Below, in pieces: positions 1 through 7,850 of a stretch of DNA of 27,862 nucleotides. The first letter of the stretch is position 1, and each line of letters begins with the position of its first letter. The notes beneath the pieces were generated by a model, which saw only the letters and a program-made list of their open reading frames with translations, ran no database searches and was not told the origin of the DNA. This DNA comes from Desulfobacterales bacterium. GTDB lineage: Bacteria; Desulfobacterota; Desulfobacteria; Desulfobacterales; UBA2174_A. The position numbers and the translations under genes are program-made. The DNA is taken from positions 1-27,862 of the forward strand of contig JALOPD010000013.1 of NCBI GenBank assembly GCA_025454075.1, written 5' to 3'.

Positions 1-3
1 TGC

Positions 4-20
4 GCTGGCTTAACGCCAGC
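4..20. repeat. Short perfect hairpin at window edge
   Basis: A 6-bp inverted repeat (GCTGGC / GCCAGC, loop TTAAC) is followed at once by another possible pairing of GCCAG with CTGGC. No T-run follows, so a terminator is unlikely. It could be the end of a dispersed repeat cut by the window edge. Nothing more can be said from one copy. Confidence 0.3.
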
Positions 21-90
21 CTACTGGCGCGGCATCGCGGCGTGCGTCCTTTACTATCCGTCGGAAGTAGCGCAAGAAACGTCGTTCATG

Positions 91-119
91 TTTAAAGAAT
101 AGCCATGCCAAGGTATAAT
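91..119 (+). promoter_or_regulatory. Candidate sigma70 promoter for the DUF4396 gene
   Basis: A consensus -10 box TATAAT (114-119) lies 17 nt downstream of TTTAAA (91-96), which matches four of the six -35 positions. It is about 100 nt upstream of the DUF4396 start in an AT-rich stretch. No operator-like dyad stands out. The remaining bases between 120 and 217 show no gene. Confidence 0.4.
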
Positions 120-217
120 TCAAAATCAGCCTCCTGCCAGGTCAGCTTTTGGGGTGGTTACCATTCCAGTATCCTTGAACTCTTCGCTTAGAAGAAACCA
201 TTTTTATCGGGAGCAGA

Positions 218-742
218 ATGAATCATACAACAGGCAGAGCTTCTCTAAATCGGCTCGCCGTTAGTGCCACTTTTCATTGTCTTGTAGGCTGTTCAATCGG
301 CGAGATATTGGGCATGGTAATAGGCAGCGCTTTGGGATGGGGCAACTGGGCTACGGTGCTGCTCGCAGTGCTGCTGGCGTTTGTGTTTGGTTACGCTATG
401 ACCCTTTTGCCGCTGTTTCGCGCAGGCATAGGTGTCGGCCCCGCACTCAAACTCGCCCTTGCTTCAGACACAATCTCCATCACGATCATGGAGATTGTGG
501 ATAACGCCGTCATGCTCATCATCCCCGGTGCGATGGATGCCGGTCTTACGGAGCCTTTATTCTGGGGAAGCCTCATCTTTGCGCTTGCCGTGGCAGGAGT
601 TATCGCCTTTCCGGCGAATCGTTGGCTAATTGCCCGTGGCAGAGGCCACGCACTGGTCCATAAGCATCATGATCAGAATCCACCGAATAAAGTCATAGCT
701 GAAGAAGGCCACAAATACAAACACCACATTCCGCACCATTGA
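218..742 (+). CDS. DUF4396-family integral membrane protein with His-rich tail
   Basis: This 174-residue protein looks like DUF4396: the conserved HCLVGCSIGEILGM segment (about residues 20-33) with its Cys/His pair is followed by several hydrophobic segments (about 31-65, 90-110 and 113-132). The C-terminal 25 residues are very rich in histidine (HKHH, GHKYKHH, HH at the end), which suggests metal binding on one membrane face. The function of the family is not established; links to metal handling are inference. The start ATG has GGGAGC just upstream. The gene and its flanks are clearly AT-richer than the rest of the window, and it stands alone with a terminator-like hairpin after it, so it may have been acquired separately from the neighbouring ole genes. 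Confidence 0.75.
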   Translation: MNHTTGRASLNRLAVSATFHCLVGCSIGEILGMVIGSALGWGNWATVLLAVLLAFVFGYAMTLLPLFRAGIGVGPALKLALASDTISITIMEIVDNAVMLIIPGAMDAGLTEPLFWGSLIFALAVAGVIAFPANRWLIARGRGHALVHKHHDQNPPNKVIAEEGHKYKHHIPHH

Positions 743-931
743 TTTGAGGAGAAGTACGTATATCGGCGATGAATCGAATTGCCGAGGATTTTTGAAACTT
801 TTATGGTATTGATCAGGTAATCCGCAACACAGCGCTTTTCAGAAATGTGTGGATATGATCTTTGCTGGCAGGCGCTCTAATAGATTGTGTTGCGGGGTTA
901 GATCCAGCAAAAATTGATTGCCGTAATCCTG

Positions 932-953
932 TCCGATTTGATCGGATTTTTTT
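932..953 (+). terminator. Intrinsic terminator upstream of oleB
   Basis: A perfect 6-bp stem (TCCGAT / ATCGGA, loop TTG) is followed by seven T residues. It lies 190 nt after the DUF4396 gene and 35 nt before the chosen oleB start. It argues that the long open frame reading through this hairpin upstream of 988 is not translated. The stretch 743-931 holds no convincing gene. Confidence 0.75.
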
Positions 954-987
954 ACTCGTTGCCCGTTACGCGTTACTTTTGTTTTCC

Positions 988-1902
988 ATGGTTTCAAAAC
1001 CGATCGACATATCCCGCTTCCGCCACCTCTACCCCTTCACCTCGCGTTTTGCGGAGGTGAACGGCTTTGCCATGCACTATGTGGACGAGGGCCGGGGCGA
1101 GCCCCTTGTGATGCTGCACGGCAACCCCACCTGGTCTTTTTACTTCCGCGAGCTGATCAAGGGGCTTTCGGGCGGCTACCGCTGCATCGCGCCGGACCAC
1201 ATCGGCTGCGGGCTCTCCGCCCGGCCCCGCGTCACCGAGTACGGCTTCCGTCTCCGCAACCGGGTCGACGACATCGAGGCCTTCTTCGGGGCCGTCGGCC
1301 TTTCTAAAAACCTGACGCTGGTCGTGCATGACTGGGGCGGCATGATCGGGGCGGCTTTTGCCGTGCGCCACCCCGAGCGCATCGCCCGGCTCGTGATCTT
1401 GAACACGGCGGCCTTTCTGAAACCCGCCGGCAAGCCGCTGCCATGGGCCTTGAAAATGGTCCGCAGCCTCCCCGCCCTGGCGGTTCCGGCCGTGCTGGGG
1501 TTGAACCTGTTTGCCCGCGGCGCCGCCTGGACGGCATCCGCAAAGGGCCTCCGCCCCGATGTGCGCGCAGGTCTGCTGTCCCCCTACAACAGCCGGCGCA
1601 ACCGCCTGGCGACCCTCAGATTCGTGCAAGACATTCCGCTTTCGCCCGCAGACCCCGGCTACGACATCGTGGCGCAGGTGGACCGCGGCCTTCATCGGCT
1701 CGCAGCCAAACCCATGCTGGTCTGCTGGGGGGAGCGGGATTTCGTTTTCGACCGCGACTACCTTGCCGAATGGCGCCGCCGGTTCCCGTCCGCCGAGGTC
1801 CACAGTTTCCCCGATGCCGGGCATTATGTGCTTGAAGACGTCCCGGACCGTGTGCTGCCGCTGCTGAAAGCGTTTTTGAAGCGCCACCCCTGCCCCGATT
1901 GA
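988..1902 (+). CDS. oleB: OleB-like alpha/beta hydrolase (beta-lactone decarboxylase)
   Basis: The 304-residue product has the haloalkane-dehalogenase fold signature. HGNPTW is at 44-49 (oxyanion region), the nucleophile is Asp115 in HDWGG, the acid is probably Asp251 in GERDF, and the base is His279 in AGHYVLED. In the olefin pathway OleB decarboxylates a beta-lactone to a cis-olefin. A true haloalkane dehalogenase has nearly the same motifs; the assignment as OleB rests on the adjacent oleC and oleD. The start at 988 was chosen because the frame upstream runs through an intrinsic terminator and the N-terminus then matches the family (YPFTSRFAEVNGFAMHYVDEG). The Shine-Dalgarno site is poor. 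The sharp rise in G+C begins right at this gene. Confidence 0.82.
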   Translation: MVSKPIDISRFRHLYPFTSRFAEVNGFAMHYVDEGRGEPLVMLHGNPTWSFYFRELIKGLSGGYRCIAPDHIGCGLSARPRVTEYGFRLRNRVDDIEAFFGAVGLSKNLTLVVHDWGGMIGAAFAVRHPERIARLVILNTAAFLKPAGKPLPWALKMVRSLPALAVPAVLGLNLFARGAAWTASAKGLRPDVRAGLLSPYNSRRNRLATLRFVQDIPLSPADPGYDIVAQVDRGLHRLAAKPMLVCWGERDFVFDRDYLAEWRRRFPSAEVHSFPDAGHYVLEDVPDRVLPLLKAFLKRHPCPD

Positions 1903-2093
1903 AAAACGCCCCCGATTCGTGTAGGTTCTCTAAAGGGTTCGAGAAAACGGCCCTGCGCTGCGGGGCAACCCGGCTGTCCCGTTGGTGGGGGTGGCTCCCG
2001 GCCGCGATCCCATCACGGCCGGATGCCTTTCCCACAATAAAAAACAGCCGACTCTCTTGAAACTCCGGCAATTCAAGCTTCCGAGTCCCAGCC
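1903..2093 (+). other. oleB-oleC spacer with GC-rich inverted repeats
   Basis: This 191-nt spacer has no convincing open frame. It contains a perfect 7-bp inverted repeat CCGGCCG (1998-2004) / CGGCCGG (2016-2022) and other possible pairings, such as GCCC with GGGC around 1950-1968. A weak promoter-like pair TTGAAA (1899-1904) and TAGGTT (1922-1927), 17 nt apart, is present. It could be a structured leader for oleC or only an ordinary GC-rich spacer. I do not recognise it as any known riboswitch class. Confidence 0.3.
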
Positions 2094-3851
2094 ATGTCGA
2101 CCACCAACCATACGGAAAGCGACGGCATGCCCGAGCCGGTCGCAAACGAGGGTGCTTCTGTGAACATCGCCTCGTACCTGAGCCGGGCAGCCCGCGAACG
2201 TCCTTACAAGCGCGCCGTGGTTTGCCCCTCCGGCCGCGACTCCAACGGGCGCGTCGCGTATGCCCACCTCACGTTCCAGCAACTCGACCGCGAATCCGAC
2301 CGCATCGCCCACGGCCTGCTCTGCGCCGGCATCGGCCGGGGCACCCGCACGATCCTGATGGTTCGGCCCAGCCTCGAGTTTTTCGAGCTCATCTTCGCCA
2401 TATTCAAGATCGGCGCGGTGCCGGTGGTGGTCGATCCCGGCATGGGGATCCGGCGGATGCTGGCCTGCTACCGTTCGACGCGGCCGCAGGCTTTTATCGG
2501 CGTCCCCATCGCCCATGCCGTGCGCACCTTCCTGCCGCAGCATTTCGACACGGTGCGGGTCTGGGTCACGGTCGGCCGACGCTGGTTCTGGCGGGGGCTC
2601 ACCCTGAAAAAGATCCGGGCCGCCGCCTGGCAGCCGCTTGAGCCCGCGCCCACCGGCCGGGACGACCCGGCGGCCATCCTGTTCACCACCGGCAGCACGG
2701 GCCCCGCCAAGGGGGCCCTCTACACCCACGGCAATTTCGACGCGCAGCTGCAGCAGATCGCAAGCCATCTCGACTTCGCACCGGACGAGGTGGACCTGTC
2801 GACATTTCCGCTCTTTGCGCTGTTCTACCCGGCCCTCGGCGTGACGGCGGTGGTGCCGGAGATGGACCCGACCCGGCCGGCCCGCGCCAACCCCGAACGC
2901 CTGATCGAGGCCATCCTCGACCAGGGCGTCACCAACATGTTCGCTTCGCCGGCGCTTTTGGACCGATTGGGTTCCTACGGCCGCGCGCGCGGGGTCAGGC
3001 TCCCCTCCCTCAAGCGAGTGATCTCGGCCGGGGCCCCGGTGCAGGCGCGGACCATCGAACTTTTCCAACCTCTGCTCGCGGAAGGCGCCGAGATCCACAC
3101 CCCCTACGGCGCGACCGAGGCCGTACCGATAGCATCCATCCTCGGCGCCGAAATTCTTTCGGAAACCAGCGCTCTCACCGACAAGGGCTACGGGATCTGC
3201 GTTGGCCGTCCGCTCGACGGCACCCCCATCCGCATCATCGCCGTCAGCGACGATCCGATCCGCCGCTGGACGGAGGAGCTGCCCGTCCCCCAGGGGGAAA
3301 TCGGTGAAATCGTCGTCCGGGGCGACCTCGTCAGCCGGGGCTACTTCGAAAACCCGCTGGCCGACTCGCTGGCCAAGATTCCCGACGGCGGCGGCTTCTG
3401 GCACCGCATGGGCGATCTGGGCTGGATGGACCGGAAAGGGCGCATCTGGTTCTGCGGGCGCAAGAGCCACCGCGTGACCACCGCCGGCGGGCCGCTGTAC
3501 ACGGTCCCCTGCGAATCCATTTTCAACACCCACCCCCTGGTCTATCGCAGCGCGCTGGTGGGCATCGGCCCCCCGAACCACCAGGCCCCGGCGATCTGCA
3601 TCGAGCTGAAAAAAACAAAGAAGGGGATCAACCGCAAAACCGTCCGGATGGAGCTGCTCCATCTGGCCTCGCAGCACGAGATCACGCGGGAGATTAAAAT
3701 CATTCTCTTCCGCGATTCATTCCCGGTCGACATCCGCCACAACGCCAAGATCTTTCGCGAACAGCTGGCGGACTGGGCGGCCCGGAAGGCCAGGCCGGCA
3801 GTCAAGCCGACGGCCGCGCGCCGCGGCCGCGGAGCGGGGGATCGCCGATGA
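2094..3851 (+). CDS. oleC: OleC-like AMP-dependent beta-lactone synthetase
   Basis: This 585-residue member of the acyl-adenylate-forming superfamily has the P-loop motif TTGSTGPAKG (198-207), the A5 motif TPYGATE (336-342), and the A7/A8 region HRMGDLGWMDRKGRIWFCGR. OleC activates a 2-alkyl-3-hydroxyalkanoic acid with ATP and closes it to a beta-lactone, which OleB then decarboxylates. The product is somewhat longer than the 550 or so residues usual for OleC, because of a basic Ala/Arg-rich C-terminal tail. The start has no clear ribosome site; an in-frame ATG at 2127 is an alternative. The stop overlaps the oleD start by 4 nt (ATGA), which suggests translational coupling. A general fatty acyl-CoA ligase is possible from the sequence alone, but the flanking genes favour OleC. 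Confidence 0.85.
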   Translation: MSTTNHTESDGMPEPVANEGASVNIASYLSRAARERPYKRAVVCPSGRDSNGRVAYAHLTFQQLDRESDRIAHGLLCAGIGRGTRTILMVRPSLEFFELIFAIFKIGAVPVVVDPGMGIRRMLACYRSTRPQAFIGVPIAHAVRTFLPQHFDTVRVWVTVGRRWFWRGLTLKKIRAAAWQPLEPAPTGRDDPAAILFTTGSTGPAKGALYTHGNFDAQLQQIASHLDFAPDEVDLSTFPLFALFYPALGVTAVVPEMDPTRPARANPERLIEAILDQGVTNMFASPALLDRLGSYGRARGVRLPSLKRVISAGAPVQARTIELFQPLLAEGAEIHTPYGATEAVPIASILGAEILSETSALTDKGYGICVGRPLDGTPIRIIAVSDDPIRRWTEELPVPQGEIGEIVVRGDLVSRGYFENPLADSLAKIPDGGGFWHRMGDLGWMDRKGRIWFCGRKSHRVTTAGGPLYTVPCESIFNTHPLVYRSALVGIGPPNHQAPAICIELKKTKKGINRKTVRMELLHLASQHEITREIKIILFRDSFPVDIRHNAKIFREQLADWAARKARPAVKPTAARRGRGAGDRR

Positions 3852-4876
3852 CGACCTCCGGGCACACGCCCGAAACCGTCCTGGTTACGGGCGGCGGCGG
3901 GTTTCTCGGCCGCGCCGTCGTGCGTGCGCTGACCGCCCGCGGCGACCGCGTGCGCACCTTCTCCCGCAGGCGCCACCCGGAGCTGAAGCCCATGCCGGTC
4001 GAGCAGATCCCGGGCGACATCGCCGACCGGCAGGCCCTGGAGAGCGCCTGCCGAGGGGTCGACGCCGTCTACCACACGGCGGCCAAGCCGCCGCCCTGGG
4101 GCGCCTACCGCGACTATTACCGCACCAATGTCACGGGCACGCTGAACGTGATCGCCGCCTGCCGCCGGAACAAGGTTTCCCGGCTCATCCACACCAGCAC
4201 GCCCAGCGTGATATTCGACGGCCGCGACCTCGAAGGCGTGGATGAGTCCGTGCCCTACCCGCCGCGCTACACCGCCCACTACCCCATGACCAAGGCCGCG
4301 GCCGAAAAGGCCGTGGTCAGGGCCGGGAGAGAGGACCTCGCCACCATCGTTCTCAGGCCGCATGAAATCTGGGGCCCCGAAGACCCGCACTTCGTCCCGC
4401 GCATCCTGGCCCGCGCCGGCAGGCTGCGGCGCATCGGAAACGGCCGCAACCGGGTCGACACGACCTACATCGACAATGCCGCCGAGGCCCATCTGCTGGC
4501 CGCCGATGCACTCCAGGCGAACCCCGACCTGTCCGGCCGGGTCTATTTCATCAGCCAGGGGGAGCCGGTGCCGGCCTGGGACATGATCGACGCCATCCTC
4601 AACGCGGCCGGCCTCCCGCCGGTCAAGGGACAGGTCTCCCATGGACTGGCCCGCACGATCGGGTATATACTTGAAAAAATATTCGCGTGGCTGCATCTTC
4701 CGGGCGAGCCGCCGATGACCCGTTTCGTCGCCGACGCCCTGGCCAAAGCCCACTGGTTCAACATCAATGCCGCGCGCCGGGAGCTGCACTACACGCCGGG
4801 CGTGTCGACCGCGGAAGGGCTCGGCAGGCTTGCCGCGTGGCTGGGGGCGCTGCGTTTGGAGCGCAGCGGGCGGTGA
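3848..4876 (+). CDS. oleD: OleD-like NAD(P)H-dependent 2-alkyl-3-oxoalkanoate reductase
   Basis: The 342-residue protein is an extended short-chain dehydrogenase. It has the N-terminal dinucleotide motif VTGGGGFLG, a Ser/Thr-rich strand HTSTPS, and the catalytic Tyr145-x3-Lys149 in YPMTK. The 3-beta-hydroxysteroid dehydrogenase/NDH-like pattern (YHTAA, GRDLEGVDES, RPHEIWGPED) is what OleD proteins show. OleD reduces the 2-alkyl-3-keto acid made by OleA. It overlaps the end of oleC by 4 nt and is followed after 25 nt by the PocR gene, so these are probably co-transcribed. A sterol or NAD-dependent epimerase role cannot be excluded from the protein alone. Confidence 0.85.
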   Translation: MTTSGHTPETVLVTGGGGFLGRAVVRALTARGDRVRTFSRRRHPELKPMPVEQIPGDIADRQALESACRGVDAVYHTAAKPPPWGAYRDYYRTNVTGTLNVIAACRRNKVSRLIHTSTPSVIFDGRDLEGVDESVPYPPRYTAHYPMTKAAAEKAVVRAGREDLATIVLRPHEIWGPEDPHFVPRILARAGRLRRIGNGRNRVDTTYIDNAAEAHLLAADALQANPDLSGRVYFISQGEPVPAWDMIDAILNAAGLPPVKGQVSHGLARTIGYILEKIFAWLHLPGEPPMTRFVADALAKAHWFNINAARRELHYTPGVSTAEGLGRLAAWLGALRLERSGR

Positions 4877-4901
4877 AAAGGATTTTTCGAAAGGAAACTT
4901 C

Positions 4902-5411
4902 ATGAAGCTGACGGACATCGCGCCGATGGCGCGCTGGGCGGAATTGGAGAACGACATCCACACCCGCTCCGGCATGGACGCCAACGTCTTCGACCCCAGG
5001 GGCTACCGCATTTCCGACCAGAAGCACTGGGCGAACGAACTCTGCCCGGCCATCAAGGACACGGACAAGGGCCAGAGCTTCATTTGCGCGCCGGCCCACA
5101 TGAACATCGCCGCCCAGGCCATGCGCTCCCGCGCTCCGGTGATCGAGGAGTGCGACGCCGGCATGATCAAGCTGGTCGTCCCCATTTTTCTGGACGGAGA
5201 ATTCGTCGGGGCCGTCGGCGCCTGCGGGATGAAGTTCGCAGACAGCGAGGTCGACGCGTTTCTGGTCAACAAGATGACCGAGATCGACGAAGAGAAAGTC
5301 GAAACCCTTTCAGCCACCGTTCCTTCCATCCCGAGGCAGACGACCGAGGAGTTGGGGCGCTACATTCAAGAAAGGGTCGAAGCGATCCTGACTGAATCGA
5401 TGCAAAAGTGA
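4902..5411 (+). CDS. Stand-alone PocR ligand-binding domain protein
   Basis: This 169-residue protein consists almost entirely of a PocR sensory domain. Visible conserved residues are Cys48 (ELCPAIK), Cys62-x3-His66 (ICAPAH), Cys84 (EECDAG) and a Cys in VGAVGACG. PocR domains were proposed to sense small hydrocarbon derivatives, usually inside kinases or transcription factors. Here no output domain is attached, so the protein may act in trans or as a ligand or redox carrier. The Shine-Dalgarno AAGGA is 6 nt from the ATG. Its place directly after oleD suggests a link to olefin metabolism, which is inference. The three Cys and one His could bind metal or a cluster; this is not shown by sequence alone. 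Confidence 0.8.
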   Translation: MKLTDIAPMARWAELENDIHTRSGMDANVFDPRGYRISDQKHWANELCPAIKDTDKGQSFICAPAHMNIAAQAMRSRAPVIEECDAGMIKLVVPIFLDGEFVGAVGACGMKFADSEVDAFLVNKMTEIDEEKVETLSATVPSIPRQTTEELGRYIQERVEAILTESMQK

Positions 5412-5558
5412 AAATTGTCCCGATCTGCAACGTCTTCCGCTGCACCTGCACGTCGGTTGAGGGGATCGCCGTGAAGTTCGAAGAGCGGGCGAAGACGGTG
5501 CAATGACCTCCAAAGGGGCGGCTCCTCGCATGCCGATGCGGCGGCGGAACCTCTGCGA

Positions 5559-5903
5559 ATGAGGAAAACGGCGATGAAGTGCATGCTGTTTGTTTTTATG
5601 TTCTTAATTGTTGCCTGTGGCGACCATGACTCGGCGACCAAGGATTCTGTTCGTGAGCGGCAAGAGCTGGAGCACAAGGTTGCAAGCCTCAACCAGGTCA
5701 TCAAGGAAATGTCGGATGAAATCAATCGCCTGCAGAGTGAAATCGATGCCCTGAACGGGATGCTGGCAAACTGCGAGAAGGCGGAGCCGGCCCAGCCCCT
5801 GCCGGCGCCGAGCAAACCCCAGCCCAAATTTCAACCGGCGGGGGAGGATAAGCAAAAACGGCTGTTGGATTATTTGGAAAACCTCGACAAACGCAAGAAA
5901 TAA
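5559..5903 (+). CDS. Small coiled-coil lipoprotein
   Basis: The N-terminus (MRKTAMKCMLFVFMFLIVACG) is a lipoprotein signal peptide with lipobox IVAC; the lipidated Cys would be residue 20. It is followed by an amphipathic helical stretch (about 30-72) with heptad-like leucine/isoleucine spacing, typical of a short coiled coil, then a Pro-rich segment and a basic end (YLENLDKRKK). I recognise no family. An in-frame ATG at 5574, with GAGG 9 nt upstream, could be the true start and would still give a signal peptide. The 147 nt upstream contain no clear gene; a 5-bp hairpin CGCAT/ATGCG sits near 5527-5540. The function could be an envelope spacer or assembly protein. Confidence 0.7.
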   Translation: MRKTAMKCMLFVFMFLIVACGDHDSATKDSVRERQELEHKVASLNQVIKEMSDEINRLQSEIDALNGMLANCEKAEPAQPLPAPSKPQPKFQPAGEDKQKRLLDYLENLDKRKK

Positions 5904-5975
5904 ACCGCTGCAATCCCGAACCTCTCTTCCCCGAAGCAATTCCTATCGCTTTGCAGGGTTAGTCATACTTCAAAC

Positions 5976-6005
5976 TTGACTTTACAAATCAAAGAATTCT
6001 AAAAT
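5976..6005 (+). promoter_or_regulatory. Candidate strong sigma70 promoter
   Basis: TTGACT (5976-5981) and TAAAAT (6000-6005) are separated by 18 nt in an AT-rich pocket of an otherwise GC-rich region. It precedes the attenuator-like leader and the transglutaminase-like gene at 6175. All genes from there to 17531 are on the same strand with short gaps, so this promoter could serve a very long transcript. Confidence 0.6.
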
Positions 6006-6028
6006 AGCCCTCAAATCAACCCATGGAA

Positions 6029-6109
6029 CGCCTGGAGGCGACCCGTGAGAAGGCAAATCAAGATTGCCTTTGTCGGATTTTCAATTCCGTCAAAGGCAAT
6101 TTTTATTTT
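6029..6109 (+). promoter_or_regulatory. Attenuator-like leader with mutually exclusive hairpins
   Basis: Three pairings can be read. CGCC/GGCG (6029-6040) closes a tetraloop. AAGGCAA (6050-6056) pairs with TTGCCTT (6064-6070). ATTGCCTTTG (6063-6072) pairs with CAAAGGCAAT (6091-6100), with an inner CGGA/TCCG stem, and is followed by TTTTTATTTT. The second and third share the strand 6064-6070, so they exclude each other: this is an antiterminator/terminator arrangement. It sits about 25-100 nt after the promoter and 65 nt before the gene at 6175. I do not recognise a known riboswitch core. Alternatively the segment is a small RNA of about 100 nt ending at its own terminator. Confidence 0.55.
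6063..6109 (+). terminator. Intrinsic terminator within the leader
   Basis: A perfect 10-bp outer stem, a T-T mismatch, and a 4-bp inner stem around an 8-nt loop are followed directly by a T-rich run (TTTTTATTTT). By structure this is the best intrinsic terminator in the window, yet it lies between a promoter and the gene it should drive. That points to conditional read-through. Confidence 0.75.
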
Positions 6110-6174
6110 GTGGCCCCAGGTGCCGGCCGGTTCGACGTCCCTTGGTTTTCCATCATGACACAGGAGGCTTCCGG

Positions 6175-7782
6175 ATGAAGATCATACTGCGTTGGGGAGG
6201 GATCGCCATGATCGCGGCGGGCGCCGTGTTGGCCGCCGTCTTTTTTTTCTCCGGGCCCCCGGCACCCGAGGGAGAGCTCACGCAGAGGATGGATGTCAAG
6301 GAAAAGGTGATCGGCGGCGCCTACAAGACCTATGGCGTCAAAGGCGCCCCGCTGCCGATGTGGGCGGCCAAGACCGTTTTCCGCAACACCATGAACGGGC
6401 GCGTCACCAACCTGAAAGTCCGCTACCGAGTGACCGAATATTCGGAATGGTGCTCGTGGCACACCTATGTCGCGGTGGACCCTGGACAGACCGTGGTCGA
6501 CCTGTACCACCCCATTTTTTCCAGCAGCTGCGCCAAGCTCACCAGCCGGGCCCCTTCCGAACTTCAGATGGAATGCGAGTACACGGACCCGCTCGGCCAG
6601 AAGCGCCAGACCTCCGAAACCCGCCCCTTGACCGTGTTGAGCCGTTACGAGTTTATCTTTTCCGATCTGACGAGCGAAGAGCGGACCGGGATGTTCCAGG
6701 ACAACGTCACCTATTCCCCGCTCCTGGCCGCCTGGGTGTCGCGCAGCGACGATGTCGTCGCGCGGCTCGCCTCCATGGCGAACAAGAAGGCCGGCGGCGT
6801 GGGGGCCTCCGGCAGCGATGAGGATTGCATCAAGGTCATGGCCGCCCTCTACGAGATCATGCGCACGATCCACATCAGCTACCAGCATCCCCCCGCCCTC
6901 GTGGACAAGAGCCTCTCCTACGACATCAAACTGGTGCAAAGCCTCCAATACCCGCGGGACACCATCCACAAGCGCAGCGGCACCTGCATCGATCTGGCCA
7001 TTCTTTACGCCGCCATGCTCAATTCGATCAACATCGACCCCTATCTGGTGGTGATCGACGGGCATTGCTTCCCCATGGCCAAAACACCGAGCGGCAAACT
7101 CGTTCCGGTGGAGGCAACGGGTGTCGGTGACGGCTACGAGAAGGCCATGAGTTTTGAACAAGCGGTAAAAAGCGCGGTCAAAACCTGGCAGGAGGTCAAC
7201 CAGTCCGGGCGTTTCGTGCTGGTCGACGTCCGCCAGAGCTGGATGGACGGAGTCGCCAACCCGGAGTTGGAGGCGATGCCGCCGGACATTCTTGAGAAAT
7301 GGGGCATCGTCGCTCTGGTCGAGCGGCCGGCGGCAGCTGCCGCACCCGCCGTGCGTCCGGCGGCACGCCCGGCCGCACCGGCGGGCCCGGGGACCCAGGC
7401 GGCTCCGCCGGGCGTGAGTGTCGCCGGTCGCTGGGCCTACACTCTCCGGACCGGCGACGGGCGAAGCGTGCAGGGTCTGTTCGACATCAGCGCCCGGGGG
7501 GGCCAGCTGCAAATGATCGCCACGTCATCCTACCAGATGATGGGGCAGGATGGACGGGCGCACCGGTTCCAGGAGAGGAACAACTTCGTGGGCGCCCTCA
7601 CCGGCCAGAGCCTGATGGCCCAATGCGACAACGCCTTTTACACCATGGATGGGCAATCGGTGCCGCCGCAGGGGCTGCCGCTGCAGCTCAACCTGATGCT
7701 GAGCCCGGACGGACGCTCCATGCAGGGGCAAGTTGCCAACAGCATGGGAATGAGCGCCGCCATTTACCTGCAAAAACAGTGA
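6175..7782 (+). CDS. Membrane-anchored transglutaminase-like protein
   Basis: The 535-residue protein has an N-terminal membrane anchor or signal (residues 5-25) and a transglutaminase-like core. Cys271 in RSGTCIDLA and His297 in DGHCF fit the catalytic Cys and His. The third position is probably Glu313 in VPVEATG, where Asp is usual. An Ala/Pro-rich linker (about 383-410) leads to a C-terminal beta-rich domain of about 120 residues (VAGRWAYTLRTGDG onward) with no family I recognise. Many bacterial proteins of this fold are peptidases or amidases rather than cross-linkers. CAGGAGG lies 7 nt before the ATG at 6175. It heads a run of envelope proteins (to 9605) that leads into the RiPP genes with no obvious terminator. 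Confidence 0.7.
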   Translation: MKIILRWGGIAMIAAGAVLAAVFFFSGPPAPEGELTQRMDVKEKVIGGAYKTYGVKGAPLPMWAAKTVFRNTMNGRVTNLKVRYRVTEYSEWCSWHTYVAVDPGQTVVDLYHPIFSSSCAKLTSRAPSELQMECEYTDPLGQKRQTSETRPLTVLSRYEFIFSDLTSEERTGMFQDNVTYSPLLAAWVSRSDDVVARLASMANKKAGGVGASGSDEDCIKVMAALYEIMRTIHISYQHPPALVDKSLSYDIKLVQSLQYPRDTIHKRSGTCIDLAILYAAMLNSINIDPYLVVIDGHCFPMAKTPSGKLVPVEATGVGDGYEKAMSFEQAVKSAVKTWQEVNQSGRFVLVDVRQSWMDGVANPELEAMPPDILEKWGIVALVERPAAAAAPAVRPAARPAAPAGPGTQAAPPGVSVAGRWAYTLRTGDGRSVQGLFDISARGGQLQMIATSSYQMMGQDGRAHRFQERNNFVGALTGQSLMAQCDNAFYTMDGQSVPPQGLPLQLNLMLSPDGRSMQGQVANSMGMSAAIYLQKQ

Positions 7783-7850
7783 TGCGACCTCGTTTCGGCG
7801 GAGCCGTTGAATCCTCCGTCGAACCGGGGCCATGCGCAAGGAGACCCCAG

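Noticed and set aside
862..987. Upstream extension of the oleB frame
   Set aside because: It runs through a strong intrinsic terminator (932-953), is AT-rich, and adds residues unlike the family.
2073..3677. Long minus-strand frame of 534 codons opposite oleC
   Set aside because: It lies antisense to a gene with clear adenylation motifs, its translation shows no family, and such shadow frames are common at high G+C.
6012..6110. A known riboswitch (c-di-GMP, SAM, fluoride, cobalamin)
   Set aside because: None of the conserved cores I know could be read in the leader; only the competing hairpins are supported.
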